Below, piece by piece: positions 25,518 to 34,663 of a stretch of DNA of 44,905 nucleotides; the first letter of the stretch is position 1, and every line of letters starts with the position of its first letter. The notes below the pieces were generated by a model. That model ran no database searches and was not told where the DNA came from. It saw nothing but the letters and a program-made list of their open reading frames with translations. Position numbers and translations under genes: made by a program. The stretch comes from Candidatus Zapsychrus exili (lineage in GTDB: Bacteria; Omnitrophota; Gorgyraeia; Zapsychrales; Zapsychraceae), in the NCBI GenBank assembly GCA_030765585.1, contig JAVCCJ010000085.1, forward strand, positions 1-44,905, read 5' to 3'.

Positions 25518-26234
25518 TTAATTCTTACTTTCTTTTGGTCTATAAAGCAACTTCCACGGATTTTCTTTTAAATCAGAAGAAAGCTCTTGTAAATCATCAT
25601 AAATACTGTCATCTTGGAGAAACTTTCCAACAGTACCTTTTCCTTCTTCTAAACTCTTTGCAATGCTATCAAAATTACTTGTCATAGAGCTTACGTTGGC
25701 TAATATCTCGCTAATTGAAGCTGTATTCTTTTCGCTATTAATTATCTCATCTATCCCAGAAACAACGCTCTCTACCTTTTTAGATACTTGCATTATCCTA
25801 TCAGAGATAGCAGACTGAGAAATAGGCTCTTTTCCAACTATTATCTGGCCCTCTGAAATAAACTTTTCCGTTTCTATGCCAGGAGTTATCTCGACGTATT
25901 TCTCTCCCATAAGACCTAAATGATTTACCATAACAATGGAGTCGGCTGGCACTTGTGTTGCTTCTTTAACCCACAGTTTGACTTCTGCCTTGGTTCTTCC
26001 ATCTTGCCTGTCAAAAAACAGATTAATATCTTTGACTATACCTTCATCTACCCCAGCAATTCTTACTGGAGCACTTTTCTTTAGGCCATTTGCAAAACTA
26101 AATACAACTTTTAACGTTTTGCCTTTAGCAAACACTGAAGAATCAGTAACAGAAAAAACAAATGCTGCTAAACAAATAAAAGCTACTATTACAAATAAAC
26201 CAACTTTAAATTCAAGCTTAGATACTTTTTGCAT
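25518..26234 (-). CDS. mlaD: MCE-domain protein MlaD-like
   Basis: A periplasmic substrate-binding subunit of a phospholipid (Mla-type) ABC transporter. An N-terminal anchor helix (about residues 10-29) leads into an MCE domain (KTLKVVFSFANGLKKSAPVR to GLMGEKYVEITPG). The C-terminal half is helical, with coiled-coil character, ending KLLYRPKESKN. At 238 residues it is longer than E. coli MlaD and resembles MCE proteins with helical extensions that form a barrel or tunnel. Gene order mlaE-mlaF-mlaD marks one transporter. Confidence 0.9.
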   Translation of the reverse strand: MQKVSKLEFKVGLFVIVAFICLAAFVFSVTDSSVFAKGKTLKVVFSFANGLKKSAPVRIAGVDEGIVKDINLFFDRQDGRTKAEVKLWVKEATQVPADSIVMVNHLGLMGEKYVEITPGIETEKFISEGQIIVGKEPISQSAISDRIMQVSKKVESVVSGIDEIINSEKNTASISEILANVSSMTSNFDSIAKSLEEGKGTVGKFLQDDSIYDDLQELSSDLKENPWKLLYRPKESKN

Positions 26235-26266
26235 AAGTCTCTCCTATAATTTTTACTTTTAATATT

Positions 26267-27040
26267 TTATTCTGCGTGACCAAATACCAAATTCTCTCCA
26301 TCAGTAATAGGTCCACGCGCATCGCCACTAATAAATTGCCTTATAACAGGATGCTTTGTATGTCTAATTTCATCAACTGTTCCTTGCGCTATAATTTGCC
26401 CATGATAAAACATAGCAATAGAATTAGCCACCTTATAGGCTGAATTCATGTCGTGAGTAACAACAATTGATGTAACATTAAGTTTCTTAGACAGATCAAC
26501 AATCAAATTATTTATAGCATCAGCAGTAATCGGATCTACTCCTGTTGTGGGCTCATCATAAAAAATAATTTTTGGCTCCATACACAAAACCCTTGCTAAA
26601 CTAACACGCTTTTTCATTCCACCACTTAATTCTGCTGGCATCATTTTTTCTATATCCTGAAGGCCTACCAATAATAATGAATCTCTTACCTTGTCTCTTA
26701 CAATAGATGGGTCTAAATTCATAAACTCATTTAATACAAACGCTACGTTTTCTTCAACATTCATAGAGTCAAAAAGTGCTCCTCCTTGAAAAACCATGCC
26801 CATATCCATACGAATCTTATTATATTCTTTCTCTTCTAACGTCGTTACTTCCTCACCTCTTATTTTTATAGAGCCCGCATCTGGAGACATAAGCCCAACA
26901 ATGCACTTTAAAAGCACACTTTTTCCTGCACCAGAACGGCCTATAATTACCATTGTCTCGCCTTCTTTAACTGTTAAATCAAGATTGCTAAAGATAATGT
27001 TATTCTCAAACGATTTACATAAATTACTTATTTCTATCAT
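26267..27040 (-). CDS. mlaF: Mla ABC transporter ATPase MlaF
   Basis: The cytoplasmic ATPase that powers phospholipid transport with MlaE and MlaD. Walker A is GRSGAGKSVLLKCIVGLM, the signature ELSGGMKKRVSLARVL carries the MlaF/Ttg2A-type GGMKKR variant, and Walker B is IIFYDEPTTGVDP. Length is 257. It lies 32 bases upstream of mlaD. A 121-base gap from mlaE contains a dispersed repeat. Confidence 0.92.
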   Translation of the reverse strand: MIEISNLCKSFENNIIFSNLDLTVKEGETMVIIGRSGAGKSVLLKCIVGLMSPDAGSIKIRGEEVTTLEEKEYNKIRMDMGMVFQGGALFDSMNVEENVAFVLNEFMNLDPSIVRDKVRDSLLLVGLQDIEKMMPAELSGGMKKRVSLARVLCMEPKIIFYDEPTTGVDPITADAINNLIVDLSKKLNVTSIVVTHDMNSAYKVANSIAMFYHGQIIAQGTVDEIRHTKHPVIRQFISGDARGPITDGENLVFGHAE

Positions 27041-27068
27041 TACAAAATAAGCGCTTTGCGCATTATTG

Positions 27069-27155
27069 ATTACAAAGATTAATAATAAGATTACAGCGAT
27101 TAAAAGCTTTGGTTAATCTAATCTCTGGAATCTTTTCTCAAAATCACTGTAATCG
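27069..27155. repeat. GATTACA-type inverted repeat between mlaE and mlaF
   Basis: The left side carries GATTACAAAGATT and GATTACAGCGATT, and the right side AATCACTGTAATC, which pairs with the latter with one mismatch. The gap could fold into one long imperfect hairpin. It belongs to the same family as the repeat at 27990-28100 on the other side of mlaE. Confidence 0.55.
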
Positions 27156-27161
27156 ATGTTG

Positions 27162-27947
27162 TTAGACATCAAACACAAAATAAAACATTGTTGTAAAAAT
27201 ACAATCTGCCATGATAATTAAAATAAACGAAATAACCACTGATGCAGTTGTAGCTTTGCCAACGCCTTCGGCACCTGCCTTGACGTTTAGCCCCTGATGA
27301 CACCCAACTAAAGCTATAATACCCCCAAAAAAGAAAGTTTTAATAAGACCTGTCACTATGTCTTTAACCGTAAGCGACTGAATTATCATTGTAAAATAAA
27401 GCGATGGACTTAAACCCAATTTGTTAACGCATATAACAAATCCACCAAGTATACCTATAATGTCTGCAAAAATTGCAAGAACTGGCAACATAACAATCAA
27501 AGCTAAAAAACGAGGAACAACCAAATATTTTATAGGATTAACAGCAAATGCTTTTAGCGCCTCTACTTGCTCTGTCACTGTCATTGTACCAAGCTCTGCA
27601 GTAATACCTGCTCCAACGCGTCCTGCAACGATAAGAGCAGTTAACACTGGGGCAAGCTCTCTAGTTAATGATACAGAGACTACGCTTGGTATATATATTT
27701 CAGCAGATAATTTTGTCATTTGACCTGCCATTTGAAGAGACATAATTACACCAATGAAAAATGCTATCAAGGCAGAAATCATAAAACTATCAGGACCAAC
27801 TTTTTTAGATTGAATTAAAATACGCTGCATCTTAAGAGGCGGCATAAAAACCCAATAAATAGTCTTACCAAGCAAGATTGACATATCGCCAACATTGCAA
27901 ACAAAATTAAATATAGCTGTACTGGAATAAATAAATAATCTCGACAT
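27162..27947 (-). CDS. mlaE: Mla ABC transporter permease MlaE
   Basis: The inner-membrane permease of the phospholipid transporter (MlaE/Ttg2B family). An amphipathic N-terminal segment precedes about five helices. The conserved SLTRELAPVLTALIVAGRVGAGITAELGTM and TEQVEALKAFAVNP region is unmistakable, and GKATTASVVISFILIIMADCIFT is the usual C-terminal end. It is flanked on both sides by repeat-containing gaps of 121 and 164 bases, unlike the tight spacing of its neighbours. Confidence 0.93.
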   Translation of the reverse strand: MSRLFIYSSTAIFNFVCNVGDMSILLGKTIYWVFMPPLKMQRILIQSKKVGPDSFMISALIAFFIGVIMSLQMAGQMTKLSAEIYIPSVVSVSLTRELAPVLTALIVAGRVGAGITAELGTMTVTEQVEALKAFAVNPIKYLVVPRFLALIVMLPVLAIFADIIGILGGFVICVNKLGLSPSLYFTMIIQSLTVKDIVTGLIKTFFFGGIIALVGCHQGLNVKAGAEGVGKATTASVVISFILIIMADCIFTTMFYFVFDV

Positions 27948-27989
27948 AAATTAAATAAACTCGCCTTTATTGTTTTAATGGCTCGTAAC

Positions 27990-28100
27990 TATTCGATTAC
28001 ACAGATTCAAAAAACGATTACACAGATTTTCTATACTTTTAATCTGCGCAATCTGTAGTTTAATCGGTGCAATCAGGTTCTTTTTATTCAGTTCAATCAG
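27990..28100. repeat. CGATTACACAGATT repeat cluster upstream of mlaE
   Basis: CGATTACACAGATT occurs twice in direct orientation (near 27995 and 28013). It is followed by inverted relatives (AATCTGCGCAATCTGT, AATCGGTGCAATCAG). This gives a structured element filling most of the 164-base gap. GATTACACAGATT-like intergenic repeats are known from several phyla. Mobility is not evident here. Confidence 0.6.
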
Positions 28101-28111
28101 AAAAGAACCAG

Positions 28112-29080
28112 CTAAAACTCCATTATTCTTTCAATACCAAACATATCTGAATCTTCTTCACTGGAGCCATCTGTCCCCTCTCGAAAAAGATATTTCAATT
28201 CAGTCCTACCTGAGCTCTCATCCTCTGAGCGCTTAATAGTCCATTCGGAATCAGAATCAGAATGAGTAACAATAGGTAAAAGATTTAACTCTCTGATTTG
28301 TTTTCTATAATTCTCTTTGTCTTTTAAATTAAATGGCCCATCTATTGTAAAACTTGACCCATCCTCGCTAGATGCAGTTGAAGATGCTATTTGTAGATAA
28401 GGATAAATACCGCCAGCGTTAAGATATATACTGTTATATTTAAACTTGCCTATAGAACCATCATAACTTTGCAAACTTGCTCTTAAAAACAAATTGTTCA
28501 ATGTACCTGTTGCCTGTATTTCTCCTTCTACCTTGCCTTCTGCCTCAAACTTTCTTGAAGACATCCAAAAATCAAGAAATTTATCAAGACCAACTGATAA
28601 CAAGTCAACATTTAGATCAACTCCCAAATCAGATGCCAAATCTATATAGCCTTTACAATTAATTGCATCAAAGAAAAAGACATTTAAATCTAATCTTTTA
28701 TTTTTTAATGTAAACTTGCCTGAAAGCTCTTTTGCAGGTTTATAATCAATAAGAGAATAGCTACTTAACAACTTGCCTTCTATCCTATCAATCTCCCCAC
28801 TTTCATCCTTTAAAATTTCTAAAGAGCTTTTGATCTGACTAGACAGATCAAAAAACTTCGTTCTTAAGTGCTCAATGCTAAGAAATGCATCAAAATCTTT
28901 ATCAGAATTCTTTTTTGTCTTTAAAGAAAATGACGCTTTCTTCCCTGCATTAAACTCAACATCAAACTGTTTGTTTTGAAAATCTATATTACCCTTAAAA
29001 GGTATAATAGTTTTAGCAAAGCAAGGGCTAAAACAAACAAAGACAAAAGCTAATAAAAATATAGTGGTTTTTGCTTTCAT
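28112..29080 (-). CDS. Exported beta-rich protein, AsmA/TamB-like (tentative)
   Basis: A 322-residue secreted protein with a signal peptide (residues 1-22, ending CFA). The mature part has alternating beta strands. One segment, KVEGEIQATGTLNNLFLRAS followed by YDGSIGKFKYNSIYLNAGG, has the cadence of AsmA/TamB repeats, which form hydrophobic grooves carrying phospholipids. The acidic C-terminal end contains RTELKYLFREGTDGSSEED. It lies one base from the clpC stop and just upstream of mlaE, suggesting a part in lipid traffic. The family assignment is by appearance only. Confidence 0.5.
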   Translation of the reverse strand: MKAKTTIFLLAFVFVCFSPCFAKTIIPFKGNIDFQNKQFDVEFNAGKKASFSLKTKKNSDKDFDAFLSIEHLRTKFFDLSSQIKSSLEILKDESGEIDRIEGKLLSSYSLIDYKPAKELSGKFTLKNKRLDLNVFFFDAINCKGYIDLASDLGVDLNVDLLSVGLDKFLDFWMSSRKFEAEGKVEGEIQATGTLNNLFLRASLQSYDGSIGKFKYNSIYLNAGGIYPYLQIASSTASSEDGSSFTIDGPFNLKDKENYRKQIRELNLLPIVTHSDSDSEWTIKRSEDESSGRTELKYLFREGTDGSSEEDSDMFGIERIMEF

Positions 29081-29081
29081 T

Positions 29082-31509
29082 TTAGTTAAATACTAAAACG
29101 TCTTCTTTGCGTTCTATTTTGACAGAACCGCCCCCTTTAAAACGACCTGAAATAATATCTTCAGCTAAAGGATCTTCTAATAATCTCTGAATTGTTCTTT
29201 TTAGAGGCCTTGCTCCGTAAACAGGATCAAAACCATTTTCAATTATCAAGCTATACGATTCTTCAGATATCTCAACATTGATATCCTTGTCTTTCAGACG
29301 TTGTAATACACCTTCTATTTCTAACTGTACAATGTCGTGAAGATTATCTTTTGTAAGAGACTTAAATACAATGGTCTCATCTATTCTGTTTAGAAATTCT
29401 GGCTTAAAGGTCTTTTTAATTTCTTCTAAAAGACGCCCCTTCATGTCTTCATATGTAACCTCTTCGCTAGATTGCATAAAACCTAGAGATCCTTGTTTCC
29501 TTAACATCTCGGCTCCAACATTTGATGTCATAAGAATTATTGTATTTCTAAAGTCTACTTTTCTACCTAAACTATCTGTTAGACGACCTTCTTCAAAAAC
29601 CTGTAAAAGAAGATTGAAAACATCTGGATGAGCTTTTTCTACTTCATCCAAAAGTATTACTGAATAAGGTTTACGCCTTACTTTCTCTGTAAGTTGACCA
29701 CCTTCTTCATATCCAACATATCCTGGAGGTGAGCCAATAAGACGAGACACATTAAACTTATCCATATATTCAGACATATCTATCTGAATTAAAGAATACT
29801 TGCTACCAAACATAAACTCTGCCAATTCTTGTGCTAGCAAAGTTTTTCCAACTCCAGTAGGTCCCAAAAATATAAATGATCCTATCGGACGTTTTGGATC
29901 TTTAATTCCTGCGCGCGAACGCCTGACAGCTCTTGCTATGGCGCTAATTGGCTCTTCTTGGCCAACAACTTTCTTTTGCAATTGTTCTTCCATCTTAAGA
30001 AGTTTCTCGCTCTCCTCCTGTTCTAATCTAACAAGTGGGATTTTAGTCCATTGAGAAACAACTTTAGCAATTTCCTCATAACCTATAGTTATAGTTATTT
30101 TGTCTCTTTCCTCAGTCCATTCTTTTTTTATTTGATCTAACTTATCACGCTTTTCTCTTTCAAGATCACGCATCTTTGCCGCTTTTTCAAAATCTTGACT
30201 TTTTATATGGGCTTCCTTTTCTTGCTTTAAATGCTCTATTTCTCCTTCAAGTTCCTTCATATCAGGAGGCACTATCATTGTTTGAAGCCTTGCACGTGAC
30301 CCTGCTTCGTCTAGAATATCAACTGCTTTATCAGGCAAAGCTCTTCCTGATATATATCTAGAAGATAATTCAACCGCAGCCTCTAAAGACTCATCAGAAA
30401 AAGTCACTCGATGATGCGCTTCATACTTATCTCTTATACCTCTTAAAATTTCAACAGCTTCTTCTTCTGATGGAGGGTCTACCATAATAGTTTGAAAACG
30501 TCTTTCTAAGGCCGCATCTTTTTCTATATATTTTCTGTACTCATCTAAAGTAGTCGCTCCAATACATTGGATTTCTCCTCGAGACAAAGCAGGTTTTAGA
30601 ATATTAGCTGCATCAATTGCGCCTTCAGCTGCGCCTGCTCCAACTAAGGTATGTAGCTCGTCAATAAAAAGAATAAGCTTACCTGAACGCTTTATTTCGT
30701 CCATAATTGCTTTAATTCTTTCCTCAAATTGTCCTCTGTATTTAGTTCCAGCTATCATTAATGCTAAATCTAAAACAACAATAGTTTTATCCCTTAATAT
30801 TTCAGGCACCTCACCATTTACTATCATTTGTGCTAGACCTTCGACTATAGCTGTTTTTCCTACACCAGCTTCTCCTAAAAGAACAGGATTATTTTTTGCT
30901 CTTCTACTTAAAATTTGCAGAATTCTTTCTATTTCTTCTGTTCTTCCTATAACAGGATCTAGCTTGTCTTCTATTGCAAGTTTATTTAAATTCCTACCAT
31001 AAGCATCAATAGCAGGAGTTTTATTTGGCTTATTAGGGGTTTCCTGATTTTGATTTTCATACCCTGGTATTCCAGAACCCAGTAGCTCCATTACCTCATT
31101 TCTTAATTTTGAAAGATCTAATCCAAGATTAAGTAAAACTCTGTATGCCATTCCTTCACCTTCTTTTACTAATCCCAAAAGAAGATGCTCTGTTCCAATA
31201 TAATTATGCCCCAAAGCACGGGCTTCTTCTGCTGAAAGCTCTAATGCCTTCTTAGAACGCGGAGTAAAAGGAATGTCTCCTAATACTTGTGTTTGAGGTC
31301 CAGGCTGAACAAGCTTTTCTACCTCAATCCTTATTGTTTCTAAATCTAGGCCTACTTTTTGTAATACTGCTGCAGCAACACCTTCGCCTTCACGAACTAA
31401 ACCTAAAAGCAAATGTTCTGTCCCAATATAATCATGATTAAATCTTCTAGCTTCTTCTTTTGCGTAAACGATAACTTTTCTTGCTCTTTACTGTGAATCT
31501 ATTAAACAT
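29082..31509 (-). CDS. clpC: ClpC ATPase, N-terminus frameshifted by one base
   Basis: An AAA+ unfoldase that feeds proteins, including phosphoarginine-tagged ones, to ClpP. It has two ClpN repeats ([32 protein letters not shown]), a first ATPase ([14 protein letters not shown]), a coiled middle domain with a UVR-like segment, and a second ATPase ([14 protein letters not shown]). The track starts at a TTG inside the first repeat (31412). The true start is ATG 31509, behind GGAGG in the mcsB tail, but that frame ends after about 20 codons. Dropping the single base at 31490 restores [17 protein letters not shown] and a chain of about 808 residues. It is either a sequence error or a real lesion. 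Confidence 0.9.
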
Positions 31510-31511
31510 AT

Positions 31512-32564
31512 CTATTTCCCTCCTAATTTTTTACGAATTAAACTTGCTCTTCTTGAATCTCTATCTGCTGCAGATAATTTTTTCTTCTCTATCTTTTGCA
31601 AATGAGCTGGTTGAATCATAATAAATAATTGATTTATATCTTTTCTTCCCACATCATTAACTATATCTAAATCAACTCCCAAACGTATCATTGATAAGAG
31701 CTCAACTGTTTCTTGACTTGAAATTATCCTAGAGCTTCTTAAAGTACCTAAAGAACGAAATATTTTATCTTCTAACATTGCCTTATTTTGTAACAACAAA
31801 GCCTGCCTGGCCTGCTCTTCTTGTTCTATAATTTGACGTATCAAACCATTTATATTCTGCAATATATCTTCTTCTTTTTGCCCTAAAGATATTTGATTAG
31901 ATATCTGATAAAAGTTTCCACTTGCCTGCGTTCCTTCTCCATAAAAACCACGAGAAGCAAAATTTAATTTTGAAATAGCAGCTAAAACTTTATTAATTTG
32001 CTTTGTCATAACTAATGCTGGCAAATGAAGCATTACAGAACCCCTCATTGCTGTTCCCGTATTAGTTGGACAAGCTGTTAGATATCCCCATTTTGGAGAG
32101 TATGCAAAATCTAATTCTTCAGATAATGCGCTGTCTATTGAATCTATTATTTTCCAAGCTCCAGCAAGATCAAATCCTGAGTGCATAACCTGGATTCTTA
32201 AATGATCTTCTTCATTTATCATTACAGACAATACCTCCTCTTCAGACACAACAACAGAACGCCCTTCTACATTTGTAGAGTGATCGTGGCTCATAAGATG
32301 ACGCTCTACAAGAAACTGTTTACCAATATTATCTAACTCGCTTATCTTAAAAAATCCAGAACCCTTAAAGTAATCTATCTTGTGCATCGCATCTTCAATA
32401 ACAGACAATATTTCAACTATCTCTTTTTTGCTAGCTTTGCCAGGAAAAGGTTTATCTAACAAATTGCGAGCTAATCGAATGCGAGAAGACATAACAATAT
32501 CAGAATTAGGCCCTGTACCTTTTAGCCACTCTCCCATGTTATTAATAAAATCGTCTAGATTCAT
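31512..32564 (-). CDS. mcsB: Protein-arginine kinase McsB
   Basis: Phosphorylates arginines on misfolded proteins, marking them for ClpCP. It is related to phosphagen kinases. IVMSSRIRLARNL contains nucleotide-binding arginines, NTGTAMRGSVMLHLPAL and RGFYGEGTQASGNFYQISN are family blocks, and a C-terminal dimer and phosphoarginine-binding region follows. The track start (32582) lies inside mcsA. ATG 32564 has GGTGGAG just upstream and leaves one base after the mcsA stop, giving 350 residues. The mcsA-mcsB-clpC order is that of Firmicutes, but no ctsR repressor gene precedes it. Confidence 0.94.
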   Translation of the reverse strand: MNLDDFINNMGEWLKGTGPNSDIVMSSRIRLARNLLDKPFPGKASKKEIVEILSVIEDAMHKIDYFKGSGFFKISELDNIGKQFLVERHLMSHDHSTNVEGRSVVVSEEEVLSVMINEEDHLRIQVMHSGFDLAGAWKIIDSIDSALSEELDFAYSPKWGYLTACPTNTGTAMRGSVMLHLPALVMTKQINKVLAAISKLNFASRGFYGEGTQASGNFYQISNQISLGQKEEDILQNINGLIRQIIEQEEQARQALLLQNKAMLEDKIFRSLGTLRSSRIISSQETVELLSMIRLGVDLDIVNDVGRKDINQLFIMIQPAHLQKIEKKKLSAADRDSRRASLIRKKLGGK

Positions 32565-32565
32565 A

Positions 32566-33072
32566 TTATTCTCCACCCTCATTTTCTAATTCACGGATTT
32601 TATCTCTTAACATCGCTGCATCCTCAAAATCTTCTCTTTCAATTGCATCTGACAAAAGTTGTTTTAAGCTATTTGCATTTACACACTCTTCTTCGTTTTG
32701 AGAAGTCACAACAACCTTTAAAGGCTTTTTACCCAAATGTTTATTTGAACCATGGATTTTCTTAAGCAAAGGAGCTAAATGCACTTCAAATGTTTGATAA
32801 CAATTGCTGCAGCCAAGTCGACCAAATTTTCTAAAGTCTTCATAACTAAGATTACAATTAGAACAAACAAGTGGAGTTTCTTCTGGTGTTGCCTGATGCT
32901 TTCCAAAATCTGCTAAACCAGCCAAAAGATCAGCCAATCCAAACTGTTGTTCCATTTGAACGCTTTTTTCTTTTGAACACCCTTCACATAAATGAAGCTC
33001 TGCCATTTGTCCGTCAACAATCTCTGTTAAATGAACAGATGCTTTTTTCTTGTTGCATATATCACATAACAT
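32566..33072 (-). CDS. mcsA: McsA, zinc-finger activator of McsB
   Basis: Activates McsB kinase. It carries paired CxxC zinc motifs: CDIC near residue 3, CEGC near 29, and CSNC twice (near 70 and 89). A C-terminal UVR domain (LLSDAIEREDFEDAAMLRDKIREL) contacts partner proteins. At 168 residues it is near the usual size. It lies 12 bases after ilvE and one base before mcsB. Confidence 0.92.
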   Translation of the reverse strand: MLCDICNKKKASVHLTEIVDGQMAELHLCEGCSKEKSVQMEQQFGLADLLAGLADFGKHQATPEETPLVCSNCNLSYEDFRKFGRLGCSNCYQTFEVHLAPLLKKIHGSNKHLGKKPLKVVVTSQNEEECVNANSLKQLLSDAIEREDFEDAAMLRDKIRELENEGGE

Positions 33073-33084
33073 TTTTATTTCTCC

Positions 33085-33948
33085 TTAATACTTAACACCA
33101 TCTTTTTTAGTTCTAACTTTAAACATTTTTACAATCTTTGCAGTCATAGGACCTGGTTTACCTGAACCTATAACTCTACCATCGACCTTAACAATTGGAA
33201 TAATCTCTGCAGCTGTTCCAGTCAAAAAACATTCATCAGCTACATAAACTTCATGTCTTGTTATCCGGCATTCTTTTGTCTTTATTTTTATTTTATCTGC
33301 CAACTCTAAAACCAAGTCTCTTGTTATACCTTTTAAATTTCCTTGGCTTGGAGTAAGTAAAACTTTATTCTTAACAATAAAAATATTATCACCTGTACAC
33401 TCTGCAACAAATCCTTGAGGGTCTAACATAATAGCTTCTGAATATCCTGCGTTGCTAGCCTCTATCTTTGCCATGATATTATTTAAATAATTAAGCGATT
33501 TTAATCTTGGGTTTAATGCCTCAGGACAATTTCTTATAGTAGGAACTGTTATAATTTCCATACCTTCTTTGTACAATTTCTTTGGATATAAAGTAATTTT
33601 ATCTGCAATAATTATAATATTAGCAGCTCCATAACATTTTTTAGGGTCAAGTCCAAGATCTCCTTCTCCTCTTGTTACCACTAAACGAATATAAGCATCT
33701 TTCAGATTGTTCTTCTTTAAAGTTGCAACAACTTCATCTATCATCTTTTTACGTGTTAAAGGGATATCAAGCATCATGGTATGTGCTGTTTCATAAAGCC
33801 TATCTATATGCTCTTTTAACTTAAAAACAAGCCCGCTGTATGATCTGATTCCTTCAAACACGCCATCCCCATATAGAAGCCCATGATCAAATACAGAAAC
33901 TTTAGCGTTTTTCTTTGCAACAAATTTTCCATTAATGTAAACTTTCAT
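33085..33948 (-). CDS. ilvE: Branched-chain amino acid aminotransferase
   Basis: A PLP fold-type IV transaminase interconverting branched-chain amino and keto acids. The motif SVFDHGLLYGDGVFEGIRSY is the family start. The PLP lysine is in NPRLKSLNYLNNIMAKIEA, and EATNAG/C-type residues appear as EASNAGYSEAIMLD. ECTGDNIFIVKN and LTGTAAEIIPIVKVDGR complete the pattern. D-amino acid aminotransferase and ADC lyase share this fold, but the RSY and LKSLNYL segments favour IlvE. It is 287 residues long. No other ilv or leu genes are adjacent. Confidence 0.87.
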   Translation of the reverse strand: MKVYINGKFVAKKNAKVSVFDHGLLYGDGVFEGIRSYSGLVFKLKEHIDRLYETAHTMMLDIPLTRKKMIDEVVATLKKNNLKDAYIRLVVTRGEGDLGLDPKKCYGAANIIIIADKITLYPKKLYKEGMEIITVPTIRNCPEALNPRLKSLNYLNNIMAKIEASNAGYSEAIMLDPQGFVAECTGDNIFIVKNKVLLTPSQGNLKGITRDLVLELADKIKIKTKECRITRHEVYVADECFLTGTAAEIIPIVKVDGRVIGSGKPGPMTAKIVKMFKVRTKKDGVKY

Positions 33949-33973
33949 AAATTACCTCACACTTTTTTATAGT

Positions 33974-34648
33974 TTAAATTAATTTTCCATCACGCATATA
34001 AAGTCTCTTTTCTATAAAAGAAGCTATATTCTCATCATGCGTAACGATTACGAATGTCTGATTATTACGTTCGTTTAATTCCACAAGTAAATCTTTTATT
34101 TCTGCTGTGCTTTTAGAATCTAAATTACCTGTTGGCTCATCGCATAAAACTACATCAGGATTATTTATAAGAGCTCTTGCGATTGCAACACGTTGCTGCT
34201 CTCCACCTGATAGCTGACTAGGCCTGTGACTGATTCTTTTCTTTAAACCAACTCTTTCCAAAAGAGCCGCCCCTTCTTCTTCTATTTCCCTCATTGATTT
34301 CTTTTTTTGTTTTATCAATGCAGGCAAGATAACATTCTCTAAAGATGTAAACTCTGGCAGCAAATGATAAAACTGAAACACAAAACCTATGTTTTCATTT
34401 CTTACCTTTGCTCTCCCTGCATCATTTAAGCTATAGATATTTTCGCCATTTAAAAATACAGAACCTTTAATAGGCTTATCTAGTCCTCCTAGCATATGAA
34501 GCAATGTTGATTTTCCTGCACCAGATGGGCCAACAATGCAAAGCATCTGTCCATCTTCAACTTTTAAATCAATGCCCTTTAAAACATCTATAGTATTTTC
34601 TGCCTGAGAAAAAGACTTATGTACATCTATTGCCTGAAGTATTACCAA
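33974..34648 (-). CDS. lolD: Lipoprotein-releasing ATPase LolD
   Basis: The ATPase of the LolCDE complex, which releases outer-membrane lipoproteins from the inner membrane. Walker A is GPSGAGKSTLLHMLGG, the signature LSGGEQQRVAIARAL and Walker B VLCDEPTGNLD. The family is shared with MacB and FtsE ATPases. The call as LolD rests on the LolC-like permease 15 bases upstream. Length 224 is typical. Confidence 0.88.
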   Translation of the reverse strand: MVILQAIDVHKSFSQAENTIDVLKGIDLKVEDGQMLCIVGPSGAGKSTLLHMLGGLDKPIKGSVFLNGENIYSLNDAGRAKVRNENIGFVFQFYHLLPEFTSLENVILPALIKQKKKSMREIEEEGAALLERVGLKKRISHRPSQLSGGEQQRVAIARALINNPDVVLCDEPTGNLDSKSTAEIKDLLVELNERNNQTFVIVTHDENIASFIEKRLYMRDGKLI

Positions 34649-34663
34649 CTATTGATCTCCATT

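Noticed and set aside
31485-31509. Programmed +1 frameshift controlling clpC
   Set aside because: There is no stop codon at the slip point in the original frame and no slippery sequence. A simple one-base insertion explains the data better, though it is not proven.
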